Below are positions 38,433 through 46,440 of a stretch of 64,000 nucleotides of DNA, piece after piece (position 1 is the stretch's first letter; the number at the start of each line of letters is the position of its first letter). The position numbers were made by a program, and so were the translations under genes. This DNA is from an uncultured Prevotellaceae bacterium (lineage in GTDB: Bacteria; Bacteroidota; Bacteroidia; Bacteroidales; Bacteroidaceae), in NCBI GenBank assembly GCA_900315565.1, contig OMZS01000002.1, positions 62,001 through 126,000 on the forward strand, read 5' to 3'. Under the pieces are notes generated by a model. That model made no database searches, was not told the origin of the DNA, and saw nothing but the letters and a program-made list of their open reading frames with translations.

Positions 38433-39773
38433 ATGTTTGAGAATCTTAGTGACAGACTAGAACGGTCGTTCAAAATACTGAAAGGTGAAGGAAAAATCAC
38501 CGAAATCAATGTGGCCGAAACGCTGAAGGACGTGCGCCGTGCGCTGCTGGATGCCGACGTGAACTACAAAGTGGCTAAGACATTCACCGACACGGTGAAG
38601 CAGAAAGCTTTGGGCATGAACGTTATCAACGCCGTGAAGCCAGGTCAGCTGATGGTGAAGCTGGTTCACGACGAACTGGCAGAGCTGATGGGTGGCGAGG
38701 CCGTGCAGCTGCAGCTGAAAAACAAACCTGCCATTGTGCTGATGTCAGGCCTGCAAGGTTCGGGTAAGACGACGTTCAGCGGTAAGCTGGCCAATATGCT
38801 CAAGGCCAAGCAGCACAAGAAGCCGCTGCTGGTGGCTTGCGACGTGTATCGCCCTGCAGCTATCCAGCAGCTGAAGGTGGTGGCTGAGCAGATTGGCGTA
38901 CCCGTATATAGCGAGGACGGCAACAAGAATGTGGTTGAGATAGCCAACCATGCCATCCAGCAGGCCAAGGCGCAAAGCAACGATGTGGTCATCATCGACA
39001 CCGCCGGCCGACTGGCCGTGGATGAGGAGATGATGCAGGAGATAGAGACGCTGAAGAACGCCGTTCAGCCCGACGAAACGCTGTTCGTAGTAGATTCGAT
39101 GACGGGTCAGGACGCTGTGAACACGGCCAAGGAGTTTAACGACCGGCTGGACTTCGACGGCGTGGTGCTGACCAAACTGGACGGTGACACCCGCGGTGGT
39201 GCCGCGTTGAGCATCCGCACGGTGGTGACCAAACCCATTAAGTTTGTGGGTACGGGCGAGAAGATGGAGGCTATCGACGTGTTCCACCCCTCGCGCATGG
39301 CCGACCGCATTCTGGGCATGGGCGACATTGTCAGTCTGGTGGAGCGCGCCCAGGAACAGTACGACGAAGAGGAGGCCCGCCGCCTGCAGAAGAAAATTCA
39401 GAAAAACCAGTTTGACTTCAACGACTTCCTGAACCAGATACAGCAAATCAAGAAGATGGGTAACCTGAAAGACCTCGCTGCCATGATTCCCGGCGTGGGC
39501 AAGGCCATCAAGGACGTGGATATCGACGACGATGCCTTCAAGGGCATAGAGGCCATCATACGCAGCATGACGCCCAAGGAGCGCAGTCATCCCGAAATAC
39601 TGAACAGCAGCCGCCGTCAGCGCATTGCTAAGGGCTCGGGCACCAACATTCAGGAGGTGAACCGGCTCATCAAGCAGTTCGACCAGACGCGCAAGATGAT
39701 GAAAATGGTGACGGGCGGCGGCATGGCTGGCATGCGTGGCATGATGAAAGGAATGCCGAAAATGAAGAATTGA
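38433..39773 (+). CDS. ffh: signal recognition particle protein Ffh
   Basis: 446 residues. SRP54 GTPase that binds signal sequences on ribosomes and docks with FtsY. N domain (1-90), G domain with GLQGSGKTTFSGKLA (G1), DTAGRLAVDEEMMQE (G3), TKLDGDTRGGAAL (G4) and GTGEKMEAIDVFHPSRMADR, then the methionine-rich M domain ending MVTGGGMAGMRGMMKGMPKM, which binds SRP RNA and the signal peptide. Full length. No SRP RNA gene was recognised in the window. Confidence 0.95.
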   Translation: MFENLSDRLERSFKILKGEGKITEINVAETLKDVRRALLDADVNYKVAKTFTDTVKQKALGMNVINAVKPGQLMVKLVHDELAELMGGEAVQLQLKNKPAIVLMSGLQGSGKTTFSGKLANMLKAKQHKKPLLVACDVYRPAAIQQLKVVAEQIGVPVYSEDGNKNVVEIANHAIQQAKAQSNDVVIIDTAGRLAVDEEMMQEIETLKNAVQPDETLFVVDSMTGQDAVNTAKEFNDRLDFDGVVLTKLDGDTRGGAALSIRTVVTKPIKFVGTGEKMEAIDVFHPSRMADRILGMGDIVSLVERAQEQYDEEEARRLQKKIQKNQFDFNDFLNQIQQIKKMGNLKDLAAMIPGVGKAIKDVDIDDDAFKGIEAIIRSMTPKERSHPEILNSSRRQRIAKGSGTNIQEVNRLIKQFDQTRKMMKMVTGGGMAGMRGMMKGMPKMKN

Positions 39774-39855
39774 CAATTGATAATTGATAATTGACAATTA
39801 AATTGTGAAATTGTGAATTGTGAAATTGTAAAATAGTGAAATAGTGAAATAGTTA
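39772..39855. repeat. GATAATTGACAATT and GTGAAATAG repeats
   Basis: Both repeat types fill the ffh-folD spacer, beginning at the ffh stop codon. Confidence 0.75.
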
Positions 39856-39862
39856 TATAATC

Positions 39863-40741
39863 ATGCAACTGATTGACGGAAAGGCTACCGCTGCGGCCAT
39901 CAAGGCAGAGATAGCTGAGGAAGTGAAGACAATTGTGGCCTCCGGAGGCAAACGCCCCCATCTGGCAGCCGTGCTGGTTGGCCACGATGGCGGCTCGGAA
40001 ACCTATGTAAAGAACAAGGTGCTGGCCTGCGAGGCTTGCGGCTTTAAGTCGTCGCTTATACGCTATGAGGATGGCATCACCGAGGCTGAGCTGCTGGCAT
40101 GCGTGGATAAGCTGAACAAGGATGACGACGTTGACGGATTCATCGTGCAGCTTCCCTTACCCAAGCATATTGACGAGCAGAAAATCATCGAAGCCATTGA
40201 CTACCGCAAAGACGTGGATGGATTCCACCCCGTGAACGTGGGCCGCATGGCCATCGGACTGCCCTGTTTCATTTCGGCTACGCCGTTGGGCATTCTCACC
40301 TTGTTGCGCCGTTACAACATTGAGACGAGAGGCAAAAAGTGCGTCATTCTGGGACGCTCGAACATTGTGGGCAAACCCATGGCACAGCTCATGATGCAGA
40401 AGCAGTTTGGCGATGCCACCGTTACCGTTTGCCACAGCCGTTCGAAGACTCTGAAGCAGGAATGCCGCGAGGCCGACATCATCATTGCTGCCATTGGCCG
40501 GCCGAATTTCGTGACTGCCGACATGATAAAACCTGGTGCGGTGGTCATCGACGTGGGCACCACCCGCGTGCCCGACGCCACGCGAAAGAGCGGCTATCGT
40601 CTGAACGGCGATGTGAAGTTCGACGAGGTGGCTCCGTTGTGCTCGTTTATTACTCCTGTCCCCGGTGGCGTAGGGCCAATGACCATCTGCTCGCTGATGA
40701 AGAATACACTCTCGGCTGGCAAGAAAGAGTATTATAGATAA
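39863..40741 (+). CDS. folD: methylenetetrahydrofolate dehydrogenase / methenyl-THF cyclohydrolase
   Basis: 292 residues. Interconverts methylene-, methenyl- and formyl-THF with NADP. Signature segments: [20 protein letters not shown] with the Tyr/Lys pair, [50 protein letters not shown] and [21 protein letters not shown] ending in [12 protein letters not shown]. Full length. It is separated from neighbours by repeat arrays and is probably expressed on its own or with ffh. Confidence 0.95.
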   Translation: MQLIDGKATAAAIKAEIAEEVKTIVASGGKRPHLAAVLVGHDGGSETYVKNKVLACEACGFKSSLIRYEDGITEAELLACVDKLNKDDDVDGFIVQLPLPKHIDEQKIIEAIDYRKDVDGFHPVNVGRMAIGLPCFISATPLGILTLLRRYNIETRGKKCVILGRSNIVGKPMAQLMMQKQFGDATVTVCHSRSKTLKQECREADIIIAAIGRPNFVTADMIKPGAVVIDVGTTRVPDATRKSGYRLNGDVKFDEVAPLCSFITPVPGGVGPMTICSLMKNTLSAGKKEYYR

Positions 40742-40780
40742 CTGATAATTGATAATTGACAATTGATAATTGACAATTAA
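40741..40780. repeat. GATAATTGACAATT repeat
   Basis: Five 7-base units directly after the folD stop codon. Confidence 0.75.
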
Positions 40781-40794
40781 ACAGATTTAGATAA

Positions 40795-40974
40795 ATGTCG
40801 GCTGAAGAGTATTACCAGAAAGGGAACGAGGCCCGCAAGCAGGGTTTGTGGCACGAAGCCATCAACTGCTACATGGAAGCCATACGGCTTGACCCCGACA
40901 GCCCCGCTGTTGCGGCCAAGCAGATGCTCGACGACATTATGAGCTTTTATTGTAAAGACATGTATAATCCCTAA
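40795..40974 (+). CDS. 59-residue single-TPR protein
   Basis: MSAEEYYQKGNEARKQG followed by LWHEAINCYMEAIRLDPDSP: one complete tetratricopeptide repeat plus a C-terminal capping helix (AAKQMLDDIMSFYCKDMYNP). It lies 18 bases before the ferredoxin gene and in the same direction, so it appears to be the first gene of the 2-oxoacid:ferredoxin oxidoreductase operon. A small assembly or scaffolding role is a guess from the TPR fold. Missed easily because of its size. Confidence 0.8.
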   Translation: MSAEEYYQKGNEARKQGLWHEAINCYMEAIRLDPDSPAVAAKQMLDDIMSFYCKDMYNP

Positions 40975-40992
40975 ACATTGAAATAAAGAACT

Positions 40993-41223
40993 ATGGCAAA
41001 GTTAAAAGGTGCTATTGTTGTTGACACGGTACGGTGCAAGGGATGTTCGCTCTGCGTGGTGGCTTGCCCGCAGAACGTCATCGCTCTGGCCGGAAAGGTC
41101 AACGTGCATGGCTATCCCTATGTGGAGGCCGTGCGTCAGGAGGCATGCGTAGGCTGCGCTTCGTGTGGCATAGTGTGTCCCGACGGATGTATAACTGTTT
41201 ATCGTAAACGAATGGAGGAGTAA
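40993..41223 (+). CDS. 2x[4Fe-4S] ferredoxin subunit of 2-oxoacid oxidoreductase
   Basis: 76 residues with two cluster motifs: CKGCSLCVVACP and CVGCASCGIVCPDGC. In four-subunit 2-oxoacid:ferredoxin oxidoreductases (Kor/Vor) this delta subunit carries electrons from the TPP centre to external ferredoxin. Its position directly before the alpha, beta and gamma genes confirms the role. Confidence 0.92.
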   Translation: MAKLKGAIVVDTVRCKGCSLCVVACPQNVIALAGKVNVHGYPYVEAVRQEACVGCASCGIVCPDGCITVYRKRMEE

Positions 41224-41227
41224 CGCT

Positions 41228-42313
41228 ATGGCAGAACAGAAAGAAGTTGTATTGATGAAAGGCAACGAGGCCATTGCCCGTGCTGCTATTCGTTGCGGTG
41301 TTGACGGATACTTCGGCTATCCCATTACTCCGCAGAGTGAAGTGATTGAGACGCTTGCCGAGCTGAAACCTTGGGAGACCACTGGCATGCAGGTGGTGCA
41401 GGCCGAGAGCGAGCTGGCAAGTATCTACATGGTGTATGGTGCTGCCGGTGCCGGCAAGCGCGCCATGACCTCCTCGTCATCGCCTGGCGTAGCCCTGATG
41501 CAGGAAGGCATCACCTATCTGGCTGGTGCCGAGTTGCCCGCCCTGATTGTCAATGTGCAGCGTGGCGGCCCCGGTCTGGGAACCATTCAGCCTTCGCAGG
41601 GCGACTATTTCCAGGCTACCCGTGGTGGTGGTAACGGCGACTACAACGTCATTGTGCTGGCTCCCGCCTCGGTGCAGGAGATGGCCGACTTTGTTGACCT
41701 GGCTTTCGAACTGGCCTTTAAGTATCGCAACCCGGCCATGATTCTCTCCGATGGTGTCATCGGTCAGATGATGGAGAAAGTGGTTCTGCCGCCGTTCAAG
41801 CCCCGTCGCACCGACGAGGAAGTGATAGCCCAGTGTCCGTGGGCTTCTACTGGCAAACCGAAGAGCCGTGAGCGCGTGGTGATTACCTCGCTCGAACTGA
41901 AGCCTGAGATTATGGAGCAGCGCAATCTGCACTTGCAGGAGAAGTATGCTGAGATTCGCGAGAAAGAGGTGCGCTACGAAATGCAGCAGTGCGACGATGC
42001 CGAATACGTGATTGTGGCCTTTGGCTCGGCTGCCCGTATTGCAGAGAAGTCGGTTGAGCTGGCACGTGCCGAGGGCATCAAGGTGGGGCTGTTCCGTCCC
42101 ATTACGCTGTGGCCGTTCCCCACAAAGGAGATAGCCAATGTGGCAAAGGGAAAGAAGGGCGTGCTCGTGGCTGAAATCAATGCCGGACAGATGGTTCAGG
42201 ACGTTCGTCTGGCCATCAACGGAGCCGTGCCCGTGGAGCAGTTTGGCCGCTTGGGCGGTATCGTTCCCGATCCTGAAGAGATTGTTAACGCATTGAAAAC
42301 TAAAATGATGTAA
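41228..42313 (+). CDS. vorB: 2-oxoacid:ferredoxin oxidoreductase alpha subunit (VorB/KorA type)
   Basis: 361 residues. Pyrimidine-binding half of the TPP enzyme: MKGNEAIARAAIRCGVDGYF, YPITPQSEVIETL, SSSSPGVALMQEG, NVQRGGPGLGTIQPSQGDYF and a C-terminal domain (VIVAFGSAARIAEKSVELAR). Acts with the beta, gamma and delta subunits to oxidise 2-oxoglutarate or branched-chain 2-oxoacids to acyl-CoA with reduction of ferredoxin, or the reverse. The exact substrate cannot be told from sequence. Four bases after the ferredoxin gene. Confidence 0.9.
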   Translation: MAEQKEVVLMKGNEAIARAAIRCGVDGYFGYPITPQSEVIETLAELKPWETTGMQVVQAESELASIYMVYGAAGAGKRAMTSSSSPGVALMQEGITYLAGAELPALIVNVQRGGPGLGTIQPSQGDYFQATRGGGNGDYNVIVLAPASVQEMADFVDLAFELAFKYRNPAMILSDGVIGQMMEKVVLPPFKPRRTDEEVIAQCPWASTGKPKSRERVVITSLELKPEIMEQRNLHLQEKYAEIREKEVRYEMQQCDDAEYVIVAFGSAARIAEKSVELARAEGIKVGLFRPITLWPFPTKEIANVAKGKKGVLVAEINAGQMVQDVRLAINGAVPVEQFGRLGGIVPDPEEIVNALKTKMM

Positions 42314-42317
42314 GGCT

Positions 42318-43085
42318 ATGGACAACAATCAGATTATAGCACCAGAGAACTTGGTATATAAGAAGCCGACGCTTCTCAACGATAACAACATGCACTACTG
42401 CCCGGGCTGCTCGCACGGCGTGGTTCATAAGCTCATTGCCGAGGTTATCGAGGAAATGGGAATGGAAGAGAAGGCCATTGGTGTAAGCCCCGTGGGCTGT
42501 GCCGTGTTTGCCTACAACTATATTGATATCGATTGGCAGGAGGCTGCCCACGGACGTGCTCCCGCACTGGCTACAGGCATCAAGCGTTGCTGGCCCGACC
42601 GTCTGGTGTTTACCTATCAGGGCGACGGCGACCTGGCTTGTATCGGTACCTGCGAGACTATCCATGCGCTGAACCGTGGCGAAAACATTGTCATTATCTT
42701 CGTCAATAATGCCATTTATGGCATGACGGGCGGACAAATGGCTCCCACAACGCTCATCGGACAGAAGACGGCCACATGCCCTTACGGACGCGATCCCAAA
42801 CTGCACGGTTATCCCCTGAAGATGGCCGATATTGCCGCTGGTCTGGAAGGTACCTGCTATGTCACCCGTCAGTCGGTGGAGTCGGTTGGTGCCATCAACA
42901 AAGCCAAAAAAGCCCTGAAGAAAGCCTTCCAGGCTTCGATGGACGGCAAAGGCTCAAGCTTGGTTGAGTTTGTCTCTACTTGCAACAGCGGTTGGAAACT
43001 CACACCCGCCAAGGCTAATGAATGGATGAAGGAAAACATGTTCCCCTTCTATCCCAAAGGCGACCTCAAAGACACTACGATTTGA
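42318..43085 (+). CDS. 2-oxoacid:ferredoxin oxidoreductase beta subunit (TPP-binding)
   Basis: 255 residues. TPP-binding half: HYCPGCSHGVVHKLIAEV, GVSPVGCAVFAYNY, QGDGDLACIGTCETIHALNR (GDG...N metal/TPP motif continuing to NNAIYGMTGGQMAPTT). Starts four bases after the alpha gene. Completes the catalytic core with the neighbours. Confidence 0.92.
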   Translation: MDNNQIIAPENLVYKKPTLLNDNNMHYCPGCSHGVVHKLIAEVIEEMGMEEKAIGVSPVGCAVFAYNYIDIDWQEAAHGRAPALATGIKRCWPDRLVFTYQGDGDLACIGTCETIHALNRGENIVIIFVNNAIYGMTGGQMAPTTLIGQKTATCPYGRDPKLHGYPLKMADIAAGLEGTCYVTRQSVESVGAINKAKKALKKAFQASMDGKGSSLVEFVSTCNSGWKLTPAKANEWMKENMFPFYPKGDLKDTTI

Positions 43086-43166
43086 CAATTTGGCAATTTT
43101 CAATTTGACAATCTGGCTGCGCGTCAATTGTGAAATAGTGAAATAGAAAAATAGTGAAATAAAACG
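43086..43166. repeat. TTTGACAATTTGG and GTGAAATAG repeats
   Basis: Dispersed repeat units separate the beta and gamma subunit genes within an otherwise compact operon. Confidence 0.7.
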
Positions 43167-43709
43167 ATGAAAAAAGAAATAATTATAGCAGGATTTGGAG
43201 GTCAGGGCGTGCTTTCAATGGGTAAGATTCTGGCCTATTCGGGACTGATGGAGGACAAGGAAGTGACTTGGATGCCTGCTTACGGTCCTGAACAGCGCGG
43301 TGGCACAGCCAATGTGACGGTTATCGTCAGCGACGAGCGCATTTCTTCGCCCATCCTCAGTAAGTACGACATTGCTATTGTGCTCAATCAGCCTTCGCTC
43401 GAAAAGTTTGAGCCGAAGCTCAAGCCTGGTGGCATTCTTATTTACGACGGTTTTGGCATTATCAATCCTCCCACCCGCCAGGATATTGAGGTGTATCGCA
43501 TCGATGCCATGGATAAGGCTGCCGAGATGAAGAATGCAAAAATCTTCAACATGATTGTGCTGGGCGGACTGCTGAAAGTGTGTCCCGTGGTAGGTGATGG
43601 CGGTGTGGAGAAAGCTCTCTACAAGACTTTGCCCGAACGTCACCACGCTCTCATACCGCTCAATATGGAAGCTATCAAAGCTGGTCGTGAGATTATTAAG
43701 AAGCAGTAA
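43167..43709 (+). CDS. 2-oxoacid:ferredoxin oxidoreductase gamma subunit
   Basis: 180 residues: IIIAGFGGQGVLSMGKILAY, MPAYGPEQRGGTANVTVIVS and PSLEKFEPKLKPGGILIYDG are standard gamma-subunit segments that contact CoA and the TPP subunits. Two bases separate its stop from the start of the GH51 gene, so the latter may be read from the same transcript. Confidence 0.92.
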   Translation: MKKEIIIAGFGGQGVLSMGKILAYSGLMEDKEVTWMPAYGPEQRGGTANVTVIVSDERISSPILSKYDIAIVLNQPSLEKFEPKLKPGGILIYDGFGIINPPTRQDIEVYRIDAMDKAAEMKNAKIFNMIVLGGLLKVCPVVGDGGVEKALYKTLPERHHALIPLNMEAIKAGREIIKKQ

Positions 43710-43711
43710 AA

Positions 43712-46327
43712 ATGAACAAGAAGTCGGTAACCATTCTATTGTTGGGAGCAGCCTTGTTGGCTGCTCCTGTGCATAGCGATGCCAAGCGTCCGCTGAAGCG
43801 CAAAACCACGGCTAAGGCCGACTCGCTCAAGCAAGTGTTTCTTTATAGTCCCAACGAGCGTGCCGGTCTGCACATTGCCACCCAGCGTGCCGACAAGCAG
43901 TGGTACGACATGGGTATGCTGGTGGGTAGCGACTATTCGAGCTGGGGTAGCGAGAAACGTATGTACAATCCATACGTCATACGTGCCAACGACGGCTCGT
44001 GGCGGGCTGTCTGGCAGGTGAACCAAACGGCTCCCTGCTTTGCCGCAGCTTATAGTCAGGACCTTGTCACCTGGCGTCCGCAAGATTATCCGCGCATGTC
44101 AGCACAAGGAGTGTTGTCGCCTGTCATTTTCAAGGTGAAGAGCGACGACCCGCAGAAAGAAAAGTTCATGATTTTCTACCGCACCCCTGACGAATCGCTC
44201 CGACAGACGATTGCCAGCAACGATTTCCGCACATTCTCACCCGACAAAGAGGCTGGTGAGCATGCAGAGGAAATGATTAGCAAGTACTCGCTGCTCAACG
44301 ATACCGTCACCATTGATGGCAAGCGATTCACTGGAGCTATCTTCCCGCTGAAACCTTCGGAACTGAACAAAATTGTGGAGAGTTTCGACCGTCAGAAAGC
44401 TGAGGCCGAACTCAACAGCGAGGCAATGAAAGACGATGCCCACCGCTACGAGGGCATGAAAAACGTGCAGGCCACGCTCACCGTGTTCCCTAAACAGCAG
44501 AAGGCCATCAGCGACAAACTCATTGGCGTGTTTTTCGAGGACATCAGCTATGGTGCCGACGGAGGCCTGTATGCCGAGCTGGTGCAGAACCGCGACTTTG
44601 AGTATTCGTCGGTTGACCACAAAGACTGGAACGCCACCACAGCGTGGACTTCGCCTTCGAAAATTGTTATTCAGACCGACAATCCCCTCAGCAAGAACAA
44701 TCCAAACTATGCCGTGCTCACCACCCATAGCATTACCAACAACGGATGGGACGGCATGGCACTCAAAGCTGGCGACAAGTACGACTTCAGTCTTTATGTG
44801 CGTTGCATAGATTGCAAGAAGAAAGACTTCACCGTGCAGCTGACCGAAAACGGAAAGACCGTTGCCACAGCCAAACTGCGTGCTCAAGGCGAAGGATGGC
44901 AGCAACTCACCGCCACGCTGGTTCCCCAGCAAAACACCCATAACGCCCAGTTGGTGGTCACTCCGCTGAAAAAAGGTGCCATGGCAGTCGATATGATCAG
45001 TCTCTTCCCGCAAAAAACGTTCAAAGGGCGCAAGAATGGCTTGCGCGCCGACCTGGCACAGGCCGTTGCCGACTTGCATCCCAAGTTTGTGCGTTTCCCC
45101 GGCGGCTGCATGAGTCATGGCGAAGGTCTGGGCAACATCTACCGCTGGAGCCAGAGTGTTGGCCCGCTGCAGGACCGTGTGCCCGCCCGCAACCTCTGGA
45201 ACTACCACCAGACGCGCGGACTCGGTTTCTTTGAGTATTTCCAGTTTTGCGAGGACATTGGCGCTGAGCCGCTGCCAGTGCTCGCTGCCGGCGTTCCCTG
45301 TCAGAATTCACCTGCCGACCAGAACGGCTACGGCGGACAGCAGGGTGGCATTCCCATGGACCAGATGCAGGAGTATATCGACGATTTGCTGCATCTCATT
45401 GAGTGGGCCAACGGCGACCCAGCCACCAGCCAGTGGGCCAAGATGCGTGCCGACGCGGGCCATGCCGCTCCTTTCCGTCTGAAGTACATCGGCATTGGCA
45501 ACGAGGACATCATTTCAACCGTCTTCGAAGAGCGTTACGAAATGATTGCCCGCGCCATTCGCGAGAAGTATCCCGACATCAAGATTTGCGGCACAGCAGG
45601 GCCCTTCCATGCGCCGTCGGCCGACTATATTGAGGGTTGGCGTTTTGCCAAGGAGCACAAAGACCTGCATGACCTCGTGGACGAACATTACTACGAGTCG
45701 CCGGGCTGGTTCCTCAACCATCAGGACTACTACGACCATTACGACCGCAAAGGCCCCAAGGTGTATCTTGGCGAATATGCATCCCGCACTCGAACACTGG
45801 AGTCTGCGCTTGCCGAGGCCATTTACCTGTGCAACATAGAGCGCAACGGCGACGTGGTGAGCATGACCAGCTATGCGCCGCTATTCTGCAGCGAGAAGCA
45901 TAGCAACTGGAATCCCGACATGATTTATTTCAACAGCGACAGCCTGACGCTTACCCCCAGCTACCACACTCAGCGCCTGTTCAGTCTGCACACGGGCAAT
46001 CGCTACATAGGCTCGCAGCTTGAAGTCACAGCCGACTTCAAAACCCCCGAGACGCGCCTCTCGCAAGAGCGCAAACTCAACAAGCGCGTGGTGGCCAGTG
46101 TGGTGCGCGACACCCGCACGGGCAAAACCTACCTCAAGGTGGTCAATGCCTTGCCCGCACCGTTGAAACTCACCGTGAAGGGACTCAAGCTGCGCGCCAC
46201 GGCCAAGACCGAGATGTTCTCTGGTCAGCCTGCCGACAATAGTGTTACTCCTGTTGCCGGAACCCTTGGTTCTGACGACGGCCTGCTCTCGGTTCCCGCT
46301 TATGCTGTTGTGGCAGTGGAACTGTAA
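43712..46327 (+). CDS. GH51 alpha-L-arabinofuranosidase with N-terminal extra domain
   Basis: 871 residues. Signal peptide (1-24). Residues about 35-235 form an extra module (FLYSPNERAGLHIATQRADK, YSQDLVTWRPQDYPRM) resembling part of a five-bladed GH43-type propeller. Residues 250-871 are a GH51 enzyme: IGVFFEDISYGADGGLYAEL, GGCMSHGEGL, the acid/base Glu near 597 (GIGNEDII) and nucleophile Glu near 688 (VYLGEYASRT). It releases arabinose from plant arabinans or arabinoxylan in the periplasm or outside. Placed 3 bases from the Vor gamma gene; terminated by a strong hairpin. Confidence 0.9.
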   Translation: MNKKSVTILLLGAALLAAPVHSDAKRPLKRKTTAKADSLKQVFLYSPNERAGLHIATQRADKQWYDMGMLVGSDYSSWGSEKRMYNPYVIRANDGSWRAVWQVNQTAPCFAAAYSQDLVTWRPQDYPRMSAQGVLSPVIFKVKSDDPQKEKFMIFYRTPDESLRQTIASNDFRTFSPDKEAGEHAEEMISKYSLLNDTVTIDGKRFTGAIFPLKPSELNKIVESFDRQKAEAELNSEAMKDDAHRYEGMKNVQATLTVFPKQQKAISDKLIGVFFEDISYGADGGLYAELVQNRDFEYSSVDHKDWNATTAWTSPSKIVIQTDNPLSKNNPNYAVLTTHSITNNGWDGMALKAGDKYDFSLYVRCIDCKKKDFTVQLTENGKTVATAKLRAQGEGWQQLTATLVPQQNTHNAQLVVTPLKKGAMAVDMISLFPQKTFKGRKNGLRADLAQAVADLHPKFVRFPGGCMSHGEGLGNIYRWSQSVGPLQDRVPARNLWNYHQTRGLGFFEYFQFCEDIGAEPLPVLAAGVPCQNSPADQNGYGGQQGGIPMDQMQEYIDDLLHLIEWANGDPATSQWAKMRADAGHAAPFRLKYIGIGNEDIISTVFEERYEMIARAIREKYPDIKICGTAGPFHAPSADYIEGWRFAKEHKDLHDLVDEHYYESPGWFLNHQDYYDHYDRKGPKVYLGEYASRTRTLESALAEAIYLCNIERNGDVVSMTSYAPLFCSEKHSNWNPDMIYFNSDSLTLTPSYHTQRLFSLHTGNRYIGSQLEVTADFKTPETRLSQERKLNKRVVASVVRDTRTGKTYLKVVNALPAPLKLTVKGLKLRATAKTEMFSGQPADNSVTPVAGTLGSDDGLLSVPAYAVVAVEL

Positions 46328-46357
46328 ACCCTTTCCCTGTTGAAAGCCACAAATAAA

Positions 46358-46412
46358 GAGTTCAGCGTTATGATTGCTCCTCATTGGTAAGAGCTGTCAT
46401 AACGCTGAACTC
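46358..46412. terminator. bidirectional intrinsic terminator
   Basis: Perfect 16-base inverted repeat GAGTTCAGCGTTATGA (46358-46373) and its complement (46397-46412), with A-rich and T-rich flanks, sits between the convergent GH51 and C10 protease genes and can serve both. Confidence 0.85.
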
Positions 46413-46440
46413 ATTTTATGAACCCGCAACTAAGCCGTTT

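Noticed and set aside
22373-43166. Short repeats between genes as possible assembly artefacts
   Set aside because: Several types recur at many loci in consistent form and within intact reading frames with lengths that keep the frame, so real dispersed repeats are more likely.
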